DNA from: a virus
Virus record (IMG/VR): IMGVR_UViG_3300035670_000378
Coordinates: 1-46,036 of that record
DNA: 46,036 bases
Direction: 5' to 3' (one strand)
Numbering within the stretch: position 1 is the first letter of the stretch; every line of letters begins with the position of its first letter. The translations under genes and the position numbers were made by a program. Shown here piece after piece: positions 17,880 through 26,512 of this stretch. Below the pieces are notes generated by a model, which had not been told where the DNA came from, did not search any database, and worked only from the letters and a program-made list of their open reading frames with translations.

Positions 17880-18671
17880 TTACGAGGCGATGTCAAGACC
17901 AAGAGTACCAGTCTGGGCCGGGGCCTTTCTAGTTCCAACCAGGCCAAGAGTCTGCCTCTGCTGGGAAGACTGCTGGGCGGCGCTCAGCCCGATTACTGCT
18001 GGGCGGGTGTCGATGGGGATGTTAGGTGGACGGTTGATGGTGGACAGCCGCTTGATGTCATCTTGAAGACGAGCGATTGTCCTTTCGGACTTCCTATTTC
18101 CTCGATTGTACTGCCGTCTAATAGCAGTCAGTTGCTGTTGCTGCTGACGGGTAGTTTGCCGCATCAGAGCCTGGTATCGCTGTTGCTGTAGGGTCGACTG
18201 CTGCGTGATTGTCTGGAGCTGCTGATTCAGCATCTGATTCTGGGCAGCCAGTTGGCCTGCAAAAGCACTCTGCTGTTGACTGACAAGTCCTTGGTAGAGT
18301 TTGGCTTCCTTTTTTTGCTGCTTCTTGATTCTTTTGTTGTACCCTTGGGTGTCACCACGTACATCAGCAATAGTCTGGACTGGGGTAGGCGCTGACTGTG
18401 CAGCCTCACGCCTCCTGTCTTGCTGGATTTTCCTGAATGACTCAGGACTGATTCCGGATTTGACAAGCTGGTTAAGGGTATCCCGTAGGTTAGCTGGGGA
18501 ACCAAGAAAGCTTTGATTTGTCAGACCGGAGTTCTTTGAGGCCAGCTCCTTAAGTCGGTTGGTCTCTTTTTTAGTCAGGTTCTGACCGCTCCTCAGTTTG
18601 TCGAGAAGAGCTGCCGCTTCCTCATACGGCTCTGCCACAGTTCTCTGGTTATTTAGCCATAGAGTTGTCAT
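17880..18671 (-). CDS. Q-rich coiled-coil protein upstream of the portal, candidate minor head protein
   Basis: 263 residues. Residues about 100-215 are a long Gln/Lys/Arg-rich coiled coil (runs such as QQLQTITQQSTLQQQRYQAL). The C-terminal tail is flexible and ends in GTLGLDIAS. It lies 3 bases before the portal start, where T7-like phages encode small head-related or host-range proteins (T7 gp6.7/gp7 region). No catalytic motif is visible. A virion protein role is inferred from position and composition only. Confidence 0.75.
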   Translation of the reverse strand: MTTLWLNNQRTVAEPYEEAAALLDKLRSGQNLTKKETNRLKELASKNSGLTNQSFLGSPANLRDTLNQLVKSGISPESFRKIQQDRRREAAQSAPTPVQTIADVRGDTQGYNKRIKKQQKKEAKLYQGLVSQQQSAFAGQLAAQNQMLNQQLQTITQQSTLQQQRYQALMRQTTRQQQQQLTAIRRQYNRGNRKSERTIARLQDDIKRLSTINRPPNIPIDTRPAVIGLSAAQQSSQQRQTLGLVGTRKAPAQTGTLGLDIAS

Positions 18672-18855
18672 TGTAGGTAATCTCCTTGAGTCGGCGGATC
18701 ACCTCAATGGCACCCGCTTTGAATCCTTGTTGGTAGTCATCTAGGCGGGTGCGTGGGTGGATGTCCGGGTAGGCATCCTCAAGTTGCTCAATGACACCGT
18801 TCAGGTATCGCCGTGAAAAGTCACTGGATACATCTGAAAGAGTGAGCTCATCCAT
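18649..18855 (-). CDS. Small hypothetical protein after nrdB
   Basis: 68 residues, MDELTLSDVSS... ending ITYNDNSMAK. I chose the ATG at 18855 because it overlaps the nrdB stop by only 8 bases; a longer reading would lie deep inside nrdB. It has an acidic first half, a YQQGFKAGAIEVIRRL helix in the second half, and overlaps the following gene by 23 bases. Function unknown. Confidence 0.7.
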   Translation of the reverse strand: MDELTLSDVSSDFSRRYLNGVIEQLEDAYPDIHPRTRLDDYQQGFKAGAIEVIRRLKEITYNDNSMAK

Positions 18856-19576
18856 ACTGGGGAAGGTCGGTGTTGGCAGCTTCAAAGAACGCAGGCATAC
18901 GAGCACGCTGAGTGTCAGATAGGCCCGGTGCCTTGCCACGCTCGTAGAGGGAATCCGATTGAGACAGCCAGAAGTCTTTATCCAGATACTTGTTGGGGTG
19001 GGATTTCAATCCATCAACTACCCATCCCACAGTCGCTCGACGAAGGCGATTGAGGCTTGGTGTGGACTTGAGGCCCAGCTCGGAACAGACCATGCTGTGG
19101 ATGGCGACGTGGGTCTGTTCGTCTCTGCTGATGTCGGCTGCGGTTGTGCGGATTCCGATGTCTCCGTTGAACCGGTAGAAGGGGAGGAGGACGAAGAAGA
19201 CACTGCGTTCAAGGATGGCTGCTTTGAGGATTGGATGCTCCGGTGCGTCCATCCATGCTTTGAGGATGTGGCGACCTTCTGCTTCGGCTTTGGCTTCCGT
19301 GCCGTGAGCGGAGACCACGTACTCCAAGGCCTGGTCGTGGCGCTCTTCGTCCATGATGTTGGACTGGAGGGCCTCCACCACACCAGGGGTCTTGGGCAGC
19401 TCCTTCTCAAGTCCCTGCTTGAGGAACTCAGAGACGGGCAGCTCCAGGGTGCGGAGGGCCAGGGCCCGGTAAATGGACTCCTCAGAGCCGTCTACCAGCT
19501 TTCCACGTTGAACAGCCACGGGGGTCCATTTCCGCTTCCGGTTGACCACCTGGGTGTAGGGAGACTGAGTCATCAT
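18848..19576 (-). CDS. nrdB: Ribonucleotide reductase class I beta subunit, short cyanophage type
   Basis: 242 residues, much shorter than cellular NrdB (about 375 in E. coli). It should house the metal-radical cofactor for the adjacent alpha subunit. Visible ligands are the helix C motif E77-x-x-H80, E123 (helix E, ILERSVFFV), and helix F motif E153-x-x-H156 (SRDEQTH); a first acidic ligand is probably E45 or E50. The position equivalent to E. coli radical Tyr122, four residues after the helix C His, is L84. So a canonical tyrosyl radical at that site is not possible. Start codons at 19576 and 19573 are adjacent; the first overlaps the nrdA stop (ATGATGA). Confidence 0.88.
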   Translation of the reverse strand: MMTQSPYTQVVNRKRKWTPVAVQRGKLVDGSEESIYRALALRTLELPVSEFLKQGLEKELPKTPGVVEALQSNIMDEERHDQALEYVVSAHGTEAKAEAEGRHILKAWMDAPEHPILKAAILERSVFFVLLPFYRFNGDIGIRTTAADISRDEQTHVAIHSMVCSELGLKSTPSLNRLRRATVGWVVDGLKSHPNKYLDKDFWLSQSDSLYERGKAPGLSDTQRARMPAFFEAANTDLPQYG

Positions 19577-21006
19577 TCAGCGCAAGAAGAACAGGAACCA
19601 TCCGTTGGGCAGAAACCAACAACCTCTTCATCGTCGGTCAGATGGGAGGTGTCGATCTCACTGAACTTGAAGAAGTCACGGAAGTCTTCATCAAGGGCGG
19701 CCAGGGCGTCATCCTTGGCCTGAGTGTCAGGCATGACCTGGAGGGCGTAGTAAAGAGACGTTTGTGGCGAGTTGAGCCACTCACTCAGGAACTTCTCGTC
19801 GTAGGTGACGACATCACTCCAACTGTTGAAGCTGTAGCCGTGGAACAGAAGCGTCTCCTGATAGAGACGAACGATTCCATCTACGACTCGCTTGTAGTCC
19901 TTCCAGCCGACTTCCGACGCGATCTCACAATCCGGCGGATAGTCATAGGACTGAACTCCAAACGTGCCAGAGTCCCGATCAACATGACGACTGATAGGAG
20001 GAGCAAGCTCTGGGGTAGTAGTGTAGCCACGCAGATCAGTGTACTGATAACTGCAAGAAGCTGTAGGCGCGATAGCGAACGCACGGACCATCCCAGCGCT
20101 GCGAGCGATGTCAGCAGCTTTACTGATGCCCTGCGCCAAGCAAGAAGCCAGAAGGTCGGCCTTGTTGGAGGGGTCGGGGATGGCGAGGAAGTAACGATCC
20201 AGGGCTCTTCCGAACTCTCGATAGCTGACTTCGTTTTGTGCCAAGAAGTTTGCAAGGCCCAGGAGTCCAAGCCCAACCTGCCTATCAATGGAAGGCGGGA
20301 GATACTCTCCAGTCTCTCCAACTCCCGTGCGGCTGTGCAGCCCAACGAGTTCGGACATACCCTCGGTGAAAGCATCAACGAGAGTTTCCGTGGTAGTGGC
20401 GCCGAGGTTAATGTGCTGGAGAAGGCAGGTTCCCCTTGATGGCAGATACACTTCCAGGCACACGTTTCCGTAGATTCGTTCTCCATTTTGATCGTAGCGG
20501 ATCTTGTTAAGCCAGATGTCCCCCTTTTTGATACCATCCAGGACGGCTTCAATCAGCTCAGGGCTGGACTTGACAAGGAACTCACTGTCGACATTGAGGC
20601 AACGCTTGACCCAAGGAAGTTCGGATCGCTTTGCCTGGATGAACTTGATGGCATCCGGGTGAGTGTAGTCAAGGTGGATGACCACAGCACCGTTCTTGTA
20701 GACACCACCACGACGCAGGGTCTCGTTCAGAGCGGAGTAAATGCGGGCGAAGGAGACAGGACCGGAAGCAGTCAGGCCACGACCATTGTCATCCCCCTCG
20801 GGGCGTAGCTTACTCAGGTGGATAGCGCAGCCAGCACCATTGCGGAGGGCGTGAGAGGCGAAGCGCCAGGAGGCTTCGATTCCGTTAGGCCCTTCCATTT
20901 CGTCTTCAACTACGAAGACAGTGCAGCTTACCGGCAAGCGTGAGGTTGGGTCGTCAATCCAGTTCTGGACTCGGCCGGTGCGAGCGATCGGACTGGTGGT
21001 GGTCAT
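19573..21006 (-). CDS. nrdA: Ribonucleotide reductase class I alpha subunit, short cyanophage type
   Basis: 477 residues against about 760 for E. coli NrdA; there is no N-terminal ATP-cone, so activity may escape dATP shut-off. Active-site residues are present: C28 (LPVSC), the N181-x-C183-x-E185 motif (NVCLEV), C194 (RGTC), the tyrosine dyad Y419-Y420 (SLYY) that relays the radical in class I enzymes, and a C-terminal redox pair C472/C475 (CSSCAE). The tyrosine dyad and the adjacent nrdB argue for class I. Enzymes of this cyanopodovirus type were earlier called class II. It reduces ribonucleotides to deoxyribonucleotides from host RNA turnover. ATGA overlap with mazG upstream and nrdB downstream. 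Confidence 0.92.
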   Translation of the reverse strand: MTTTSPIARTGRVQNWIDDPTSRLPVSCTVFVVEDEMEGPNGIEASWRFASHALRNGAGCAIHLSKLRPEGDDNGRGLTASGPVSFARIYSALNETLRRGGVYKNGAVVIHLDYTHPDAIKFIQAKRSELPWVKRCLNVDSEFLVKSSPELIEAVLDGIKKGDIWLNKIRYDQNGERIYGNVCLEVYLPSRGTCLLQHINLGATTTETLVDAFTEGMSELVGLHSRTGVGETGEYLPPSIDRQVGLGLLGLANFLAQNEVSYREFGRALDRYFLAIPDPSNKADLLASCLAQGISKAADIARSAGMVRAFAIAPTASCSYQYTDLRGYTTTPELAPPISRHVDRDSGTFGVQSYDYPPDCEIASEVGWKDYKRVVDGIVRLYQETLLFHGYSFNSWSDVVTYDEKFLSEWLNSPQTSLYYALQVMPDTQAKDDALAALDEDFRDFFKFSEIDTSHLTDDEEVVGFCPTDGSCSSCAE

Positions 21007-21371
21007 AGGAGGTCGTCGAGAATTGGGGGTTGGTAGTTGGGCCCTTTGAGGACTTTGCCATTGTCGTCCTTGATGGGTCTGCCATCCACGAGCTTACTCA
21101 TGTTGGACTCGTAGACCCGAGTGAGTGCGGTGTCCAGGTCCCAGCCACGAGCAGCAGCAAACTGGTAGCAGACGAAGACAAGGTCGCAAAGCTCTTTGAG
21201 CTGATCACTGAGCTCGTGGGTTCCATCAAGCTCACCTTCAAATGCCTCATCAAGCTCGCTGTACTCTTCGCGGATCAGGGCGAATTGGAGCTCGTGGACA
21301 TTCTCATCAGGGGTAGCCAAGGGCTGATCCATAGCCTTGCGGAACTGGATAGCCTCTTCGAGGTGCTTCAT
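21003..21371 (-). CDS. mazG: MazG-like nucleotide pyrophosphohydrolase
   Basis: 122 residues of the all-alpha NTP pyrophosphatase family. The metal-binding helices carry the E-x-x-E...E-x-x-D pattern in REEYSELDEAFEGE (near residue 35) and ELCDLVFV (near residue 60). Cyanophage MazG proteins hydrolyse (d)NTPs and have been proposed to alter host ppGpp levels, although recent work favours dGTP/dCTP as substrates. Coupled by ATGA overlaps to the DUF3310 gene upstream and nrdA downstream, consistent with a nucleotide-metabolism operon. Confidence 0.88.
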   Translation of the reverse strand: MKHLEEAIQFRKAMDQPLATPDENVHELQFALIREEYSELDEAFEGELDGTHELSDQLKELCDLVFVCYQFAAARGWDLDTALTRVYESNMSKLVDGRPIKDDNGKVLKGPNYQPPILDDLL

Positions 21372-21583
21372 CGGTTGCGGTCGTGCTGGAGGGTAGCGAT
21401 TTTCTTTTCGACGTAGGCTTTCACCTTGAGCCAGTCATCCAGCTCGGACTCGTAGCTCTTGTGGCCTGCGCGGCAGATGTACTTGATGATGTTGCCAGAA
21501 AGATAATCAAGCTGCTGATCCACAATGAAATCCCAAACTTGGATGCTACCACGCTTGTAGTGGGCAGGATCATACTTGCTCAT
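21368..21583 (-). CDS. DUF3310 family protein (T7 gp1.7-like)
   Basis: 71 residues. The pattern HYKRG, IQVWDFI, GNIIKYICRAGHK, then an acidic LDDWLKVKAYVEKKI helix is the DUF3310 signature. T7 gp1.7, from the same family, has nucleotide kinase activity on dTMP/dGMP; this short form contains only the core. I chose ATG at 21583 because the family match begins there, although the frame is open further. It overlaps the previous gene by 14 bases and mazG by 4. Confidence 0.85.
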   Translation of the reverse strand: MSKYDPAHYKRGSIQVWDFIVDQQLDYLSGNIIKYICRAGHKSYESELDDWLKVKAYVEKKIATLQHDRNR

Positions 21584-21860
21584 TGCGGTCTTGGAAGAAC
21601 TCTCGGTAGGCTGGGTTGTTGCGGATTTTCCAGAGGCTGTACTCGTTCCAGAGTCTCCCCACGGGTCCGCGATGGACGAGGGCTTGGCGGTCGAGCCAGA
21701 GACGGCAGCGGAGCACGGTCCGTAGATAAGTTCCTCCAACAGCCGTTGGGATGTGGGAGAGGAGTAGATCAATCGCATGGAAGACATTGCGGTCGATGAT
21801 GTAGATGACAACAATGATGACAGCCAGGTCAGCGGCTATCAGGGTTCCGGAGGTGTCCAT
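21570..21860 (-). CDS. Small membrane protein next to the exonuclease gene
   Basis: 96 residues. Residues about 6-23 (TLIAADLAVIIVVIYII) form one clear transmembrane helix; the rest is basic and contains paired aromatic motifs (RLWNEYSLWKIRNNPAYREFF). It overlaps the exonuclease end by 22 bases and the DUF3310 start by 14. No family recognised. Confidence 0.7.
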   Translation of the reverse strand: MDTSGTLIAADLAVIIVVIYIIDRNVFHAIDLLLSHIPTAVGGTYLRTVLRCRLWLDRQALVHRGPVGRLWNEYSLWKIRNNPAYREFFQDRNEQV

Positions 21861-22591
21861 AGGATCGGTTCCTTGGCGGTGGAGTTGTATTCACCGGGCC
21901 GGAGGATCCGAGCCAGGCGGGCGTTGCGGATAGCGTCCGCTTCTGTGAGACCTGCCTTGAGATAGGCCTCCAGGATGGCTGGCCAGGGCTCCTCAGCCTT
22001 GTCCAGTATCTTCTTGGCACCCACAGCACCTACGCCGGGGATGCCCTTGTAGCCGTCCACAGGATCGCCTGTGATGGTCTGGGTCCAGAACCAGTAGTCG
22101 GCCTCTTCGGGTGTCACGTTGAACTCCTCTTCGCCGTTGAATAGGCGGCAGGAGATCTGCTTCATGTCCTTGTCTGGGCTTACCAAGACGAAGTCAGAGG
22201 GGTCTAGGTGGCATTCCAGGCCAAGAGCATCGTCAGCCTCCAGCAGTGGGTATCGGACAACCTTGTAGTTGGCCTCAGCCCATTCCAGGAGTCTTCGGTA
22301 GCCAACCGGCTTACGCTTGGTCCGCTTACCCTTGTATTCGGGGTCAACAGTCTTGCGGAAGTTCTTGGTGTCTGAGAAGTAGAGGGTGACTGATTCCGTG
22401 TCGAAGCGTCGTTTGAGGCTTGTGATTTCGCTGTTGAATGAGCGGATCACCTCCTTGAAGTTGGAAGCTATGGTGATGAGGTCTTCGCCCCAGTCCAGCT
22501 CGGTTTCGTTGGCAGAGCAGGATCGGTAGGCGTAGAAGTCAGCGTCGATCCTCAGGTGGGTATCAGTGGCAGTCCGCCCAGCTTGAGCCAT
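21839..22591 (-). CDS. 5'-3' exonuclease, T7 gp6-like
   Basis: About 250 residues from the ATG at 22591 (MAQAGRTATD), which overlaps the polymerase end by 29 bases; an in-frame upstream extension overlaps the polymerase more deeply and is Ser/Pro-rich, so I reject it. Flap/exonuclease family residues are visible: RIDADFYAYRS near the start, FSDTKNFRK, the acidic ADDALG, SPDKDMKQI, and the helix-hairpin-helix-like DGYKGIPGVGAVGAKKIL. It removes RNA primers, degrades host DNA and supports recombination. Confidence 0.9.
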   Translation of the reverse strand: MAQAGRTATDTHLRIDADFYAYRSCSANETELDWGEDLITIASNFKEVIRSFNSEITSLKRRFDTESVTLYFSDTKNFRKTVDPEYKGKRTKRKPVGYRRLLEWAEANYKVVRYPLLEADDALGLECHLDPSDFVLVSPDKDMKQISCRLFNGEEEFNVTPEEADYWFWTQTITGDPVDGYKGIPGVGAVGAKKILDKAEEPWPAILEAYLKAGLTEADAIRNARLARILRPGEYNSTAKEPILWTPPEP

Positions 22592-24344
22592 GCTTGGCTT
22601 CCGCCGCGAGCGGGACCTTGAGCCCGAGGTCTTCTCCGACGATGGGCATGGTGTCGACGAGGATGCTTTCGATGAGGGGGACATAGGTTGGTGATACTGC
22701 GAGCTGCTGCTCGTCGTGGATAAAGCCGAGTGGTTGGTAGTCGATGCCAAGCTTGAGACCCTCATCGCTGATGCAGTTGTGAGTCTCCACCACCCAGTTT
22801 TTGCAGACGATGGCGCCGGCTGACTGGAGGAGGTAGTTGAGAGCGGCGTGCTTTTTGCCCTGGAGGCGGATTGGTCGTCCGTCTAGGCCCTTGAGCACAT
22901 CACCCTCGGCCTTCTTGGCAACGGCCTTGAGAAGCGAATCCAGGCCCGGAATCGCTTCAGTGAACTTGCGGCGGATCTCAGCACCGAGCTTTTTTGCCTT
23001 GGCCCCCTTAAGCAGGGGGTCTGTGGTCATGCCCAGCTTCTCGTCCCCACCTCCGTAGATGAAGCAGTAGGTGATCGACTTGACCGCCTTGCGGGACACC
23101 CCAACGGCATCGGCGTTGATCTGGTGAATGTCACCATTGACCACGATGTCAGCGAATCGGCCACCATCGAAGTAGGCCAGGTAGTGTCCGAGCATTCGGA
23201 GCTCCAAGCCTGAGGCATCTGCCCCGACCTGAACCATTCCATCACCAGGAAGGAATAGAGCTCTACATCGTGGGTCACTGGATACCTGCCCAAGGTTGGG
23301 GCGGCTGTGGGCATTGCGACCGGTGTTGGTTGCAAGCTGACAGGAGTGGTGGATCCTTCCTTCTCGGGTGACCTGTTTGAGCCAGGCATTTTGACCTTCG
23401 CTGAGCTGACCGATGGCTTTCTGGAGCTCCAGCAGGCGGGCGAAGGTGCGACTCTCCTCCGTGTCCATGGCCAGAAGAATGCTCTCATCGATCTTGGGAC
23501 GACCGGTGTCAGTAAACTCCTCAGGCTGCCAGTTACGCCAGGTCTTGAATGCCCAAGCAATGTGATCACGGGAGGTCGGATTGAACTCGACCAGCTTGGT
23601 GTAGGCCGCGTCCTTGATGTAGCCGTAGCCGGAGTGGTTGCGCTTGGCCACCGTTTCCTTGCCAGCCACGTAGGGGAAGGCTGCTCGCATGGCGTCTGCC
23701 AGCTTGTCCATTTCCCCACGGAGCTCACCCTCCAGGCGCTCAGCAGCCTTTACATCGAATGGCCACCCTAGTGTCTCCTGTTGGGCCATGATTCGACCAC
23801 ACTCGTGCTCCAGCTTGATGCTCTTGCCGTACTTCGGTATTCGCGGTTCAAAGACAGCGAATAAGTTGGCACTCACATGGACATCCTGCTCACAGTAGTC
23901 CTCCATGTCTTGGGACCAATCTGCCCAGTCGGTGGTCTTGCCGAAGTTGTCTTTGTAGTCCCCCAGGCGGTATCCCCAGGCCTCCAAGGAATGTCTCCCA
24001 AACAACTTTGGGGGCATACCAATTGGACGCTTACGGAAGTCCCTGTTGAGGATGTCAGGGTAGAGCAGTCGACTGAGGATGAGCGTGTCGATCACGTCGT
24101 TCCTGTATTCAAAGAAAGGGTACAAACTTTGAATAACGGGAAGGTCGAAGTAAACGATGTTGTGCCCAACAAGGAGCTTTGCCTCAGCCAGTAGATTCAC
24201 GCCCTCTGTGATAGGACGTGATGTACCCTGATCATTGAACCTGATCACCTGACCGGTGTCGAGGTCCTTGATGACAAGGCAGTGGATCCGGTTAAGACCT
24301 TGTCGTGGCAGGCCGTTGGTCTCAATGTCAAAGAGAAGGCGCAT
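22563..24344 (-). CDS. DNA polymerase, family A (T7 gp5-like)
   Basis: 593 residues (T7 gp5: 704). Residues about 1-170 are the 3'-5' proofreading exonuclease: DIETNGL at the start, HNIVYFD, and the CEQDV motif. Polymerase motifs are A (GADASGLELRMLGHYLA), B (SRKAVKSITYCFIYGGG) and C (GFIHDEQQLAV). The thumb is shorter than in T7, and I see no obvious thioredoxin-binding loop. It replicates the phage genome together with the primase-helicase and ssDNA-binding protein encoded upstream. Confidence 0.96.
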   Translation of the reverse strand: MRLLFDIETNGLPRQGLNRIHCLVIKDLDTGQVIRFNDQGTSRPITEGVNLLAEAKLLVGHNIVYFDLPVIQSLYPFFEYRNDVIDTLILSRLLYPDILNRDFRKRPIGMPPKLFGRHSLEAWGYRLGDYKDNFGKTTDWADWSQDMEDYCEQDVHVSANLFAVFEPRIPKYGKSIKLEHECGRIMAQQETLGWPFDVKAAERLEGELRGEMDKLADAMRAAFPYVAGKETVAKRNHSGYGYIKDAAYTKLVEFNPTSRDHIAWAFKTWRNWQPEEFTDTGRPKIDESILLAMDTEESRTFARLLELQKAIGQLSEGQNAWLKQVTREGRIHHSCQLATNTGRNAHSRPNLGQVSSDPRCRALFLPGDGMVQVGADASGLELRMLGHYLAYFDGGRFADIVVNGDIHQINADAVGVSRKAVKSITYCFIYGGGDEKLGMTTDPLLKGAKAKKLGAEIRRKFTEAIPGLDSLLKAVAKKAEGDVLKGLDGRPIRLQGKKHAALNYLLQSAGAIVCKNWVVETHNCISDEGLKLGIDYQPLGFIHDEQQLAVSPTYVPLIESILVDTMPIVGEDLGLKVPLAAEAKHGSSWADCH

Positions 24345-24370
24345 TTAGGTGAGGTGGTTGTGGGTGGTCA

Positions 24371-24610
24371 CTACGACTGCTCCAGCTCGGCGGCGATGGC
24401 GAGAAGCCCTTGCGCTGTATCACGTATGCCGTCTTTCCACCCGTCGCCCCAATCAGTTGATGGGGTTGAGTTGGCTTCAGACCGTTTGATGATGTCAGCA
24501 GCAGCTCGCAGGGTGGCGGCGGCAATCTCCCGTGAGTAACATTCAGGGTTAATCTCGTACTGCATGGCGGCATCCAGCACGGCCTGGGCAGCGGGTGATA
24601 GGTCAGTCAT
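24371..24610 (-). CDS. Small conserved cyanophage-type protein
   Basis: 79 residues beginning MTDLSPAAQAVLDAA, with a helical AAATLRAAADIIKRSE segment and an acidic end. Short proteins with this LSPAAQAVLDA opening recur in cyanobacteria and their phages, with no known function. I chose ATG 24610 because it overlaps the previous stop by 8 bases; the open frame upstream lies inside that gene. Confidence 0.7.
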   Translation of the reverse strand: MTDLSPAAQAVLDAAMQYEINPECYSREIAAATLRAAADIIKRSEANSTPSTDWGDGWKDGIRDTAQGLLAIAAELEQS

Positions 24611-24908
24611 CGGGCAGGGCCTCCAAGGCGCGAAGAAGGACGTTGTAGTGGGCCGCGCCGAGCTGGGCATCGATGTCATCCAGCACTGCCATCGCTTGTT
24701 GCTTCAAGCTCGGCGGCTTGGGGCGGCGATGGTTGCGCATCTGAGAAGTTGAGAGCCCTTGGTCACTGGCGTAACTCAGACACTCTTCCAGCTCCTGGTC
24801 GGCACCCCATTTGGCGGCGCGGGTAACGACAAGCTCAAGGCCGTCTTTTTCGCGGATCCACTGCTCCACCAGCTCCGGCGGTGGGGTGATTGGGTGATGT
24901 TTAGTCAA
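24603..24908 (-). CDS. Hypothetical protein with ITPPPELVEQW opening
   Basis: 101 residues. The first codon at 24908 is TTG, in a TTGA overlap with the primase-helicase stop; no ATG occurs near the start. The N-terminal ITPPPELVEQW motif is common in small cyanophage proteins; the middle has an ECLSYASDQG segment and the C-terminal third a QAMAVLDDIDAQL helix. Function unknown. Confidence 0.72.
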   Translation of the reverse strand: MTKHHPITPPPELVEQWIREKDGLELVVTRAAKWGADQELEECLSYASDQGLSTSQMRNHRRPKPPSLKQQAMAVLDDIDAQLGAAHYNVLLRALEALPDD

Positions 24909-26512
24909 AACGGATCATCCTCGTCAGTGTAGGTGGAATCAAAGGCAGAGGCAACATCTTCCTTCATACGTCCGGTGGAGGTATCAAAGGAGATTGTCCC
25001 TGCTGGCCCTGTCTGACCGTTGAAGCGGTTCTTGAGGACCCTGATGTTGCTGTGGTCTTCCCCAGAGCTGAGGTTCCTTTCAAGGGCAATCACCATGTCA
25101 GAGAGCTGTACGATCGAGTGTGAGCCTCTGAGCTGACCGAGGCTGACCTGCTGGCCGTCCTCATGGCCCTTGTCGCCCTGCGGCCTCTTGAGGTGGCTGA
25201 TCAATAGCATCCCCACTCCGGTCTCCTCCACAAAGGAACGGAGCTTGGTCATGGTGATGTCGATCAGCTTGCGCTCGTCATGAGACTCGTTACCGGACAT
25301 GAGGATCGAGAGGTGATCCAGGATGATCCAGCCGACCTCCTTAGCCATCGCCATGAAGCGACAGTCACTGAGGATCGCCTCGGGGTCAACCGAACCAAAG
25401 CCATCTCTGAGGAAAACTCTACCTGTCCCTAGAGATTCATCAAAGGCCTCCTTGAGTTCCTCCTCAGGAATCTCATTGTTGAGGTGTAGGGCCTTGTTGG
25501 CCTTGACCGACATGAGTCTGAGGGCGGTGCGTTGAAGGCTCTCCTCTAGGGCGATGTAGCCAACGCTGTGGCCCTGGTCGACCAGGTGCTGGGCTACTTC
25601 ACCACAGAATGTGGACTTGCCGACGCCGGAGCCGGCTGTAACGGTGACCAGTTCGCCTCTCCGAAGACCACCAGTGACACGATCAAGGGCAAGGAAAGGC
25701 CAATCAGCGTCCCTGCCATGTAGTGGCCGAGTAGCGAGATCGAAGAGATCTCTTCCATCAATGACGGTCTTTGGGCTGTAGCGTTTCTTGTTCCAGAGTG
25801 CTTGTCGGATTGCATCGGTGTCACGGGCGACGAGCGCCTCGTTTGCATCTTTGTATGGGTGAGTTGTGGCTATGTAGAGCTTGTCGTGCGGGAAGAGGGT
25901 CGCGCAGTCTTGCGCTGCCATCTGTCCAGCATCGTCGTTGTCGAACAAGAGGACGATTTCATCAAACCCCATCAGCCATTTGAGCTGGTGCTGGAGCGCC
26001 TTCTTGGCGGCTTGGGCCCCATTTGGAAGGCTTACAACCGGCCATGTTGGTCTTGCCTGGTAGACAGACAGGCAGTCGATCTCACCCTCGGTGATCACGA
26101 TGCACTTGCCTTGCCCCCATAGCTGCTGACCGAACAGGGTGTGGTCCTCGTTCTTGCCAGCCCACTTGAAGTCCTTGTCGGTGTCCCTGCTTTTGAAGGC
26201 GACCAGTTGACCAGCCTGGGTGTAGTAGGGGAACCGGATGGTGCGGGTGGATGAGTCGTAGCGGACGTTGAACTTCTTGCAGGTCTCCTCTGTGATTGCC
26301 CTGGTCTTGAGGGGGATGATGTCCCCAGTGAAGTCCATGTGGATGCGGGTGTTGGTGATGCGGCTTGTGATGTGCTCGCCTGTGGCCCCGGTGTGGTAGC
26401 CGCAGGAGAAGCAATGCTCATGACCATCTGTGTAGAGGCTGTTGGCATCGCTACTCCCGCAGCTCGGGCAGGGCTGGTGGCAGACGAACTCAGATTCGTC
26501 TAATGGAACCAT
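24905..26512 (-). CDS. DNA primase-helicase, T7 gp4-like
   Basis: 535 residues (T7 gp4A: 566). The N-terminal zinc ribbon uses C15, C18 (CPSC), C34 and C37 (CFSC). The TOPRIM primase core has VITEGEID and FDNDDAGQ. The C-terminal RecA-like hexameric helicase has Walker A SGVGKST, Walker B WIILDHLSI, the LLISHLKR motif, and the GSHSIVQLSD and KNRFNGQTG segments. It ends in an acidic tail (DEDDPF) like that of T7 gp4, which contacts the polymerase. The start overlaps endonuclease I by 13 bases. Confidence 0.96.
   Translation of the reverse strand: MVPLDESEFVCHQPCPSCGSSDANSLYTDGHEHCFSCGYHTGATGEHITSRITNTRIHMDFTGDIIPLKTRAITEETCKKFNVRYDSSTRTIRFPYYTQAGQLVAFKSRDTDKDFKWAGKNEDHTLFGQQLWGQGKCIVITEGEIDCLSVYQARPTWPVVSLPNGAQAAKKALQHQLKWLMGFDEIVLLFDNDDAGQMAAQDCATLFPHDKLYIATTHPYKDANEALVARDTDAIRQALWNKKRYSPKTVIDGRDLFDLATRPLHGRDADWPFLALDRVTGGLRRGELVTVTAGSGVGKSTFCGEVAQHLVDQGHSVGYIALEESLQRTALRLMSVKANKALHLNNEIPEEELKEAFDESLGTGRVFLRDGFGSVDPEAILSDCRFMAMAKEVGWIILDHLSILMSGNESHDERKLIDITMTKLRSFVEETGVGMLLISHLKRPQGDKGHEDGQQVSLGQLRGSHSIVQLSDMVIALERNLSSGEDHSNIRVLKNRFNGQTGPAGTISFDTSTGRMKEDVASAFDSTYTDEDDPF

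Noticed and set aside
22592-22765. N-terminal extension of the exonuclease
   Set aside because: The extra residues are Ser/Pro-rich, read through the polymerase end in another frame and lack similarity to the family; ATG 22591 fits gp6-like proteins.
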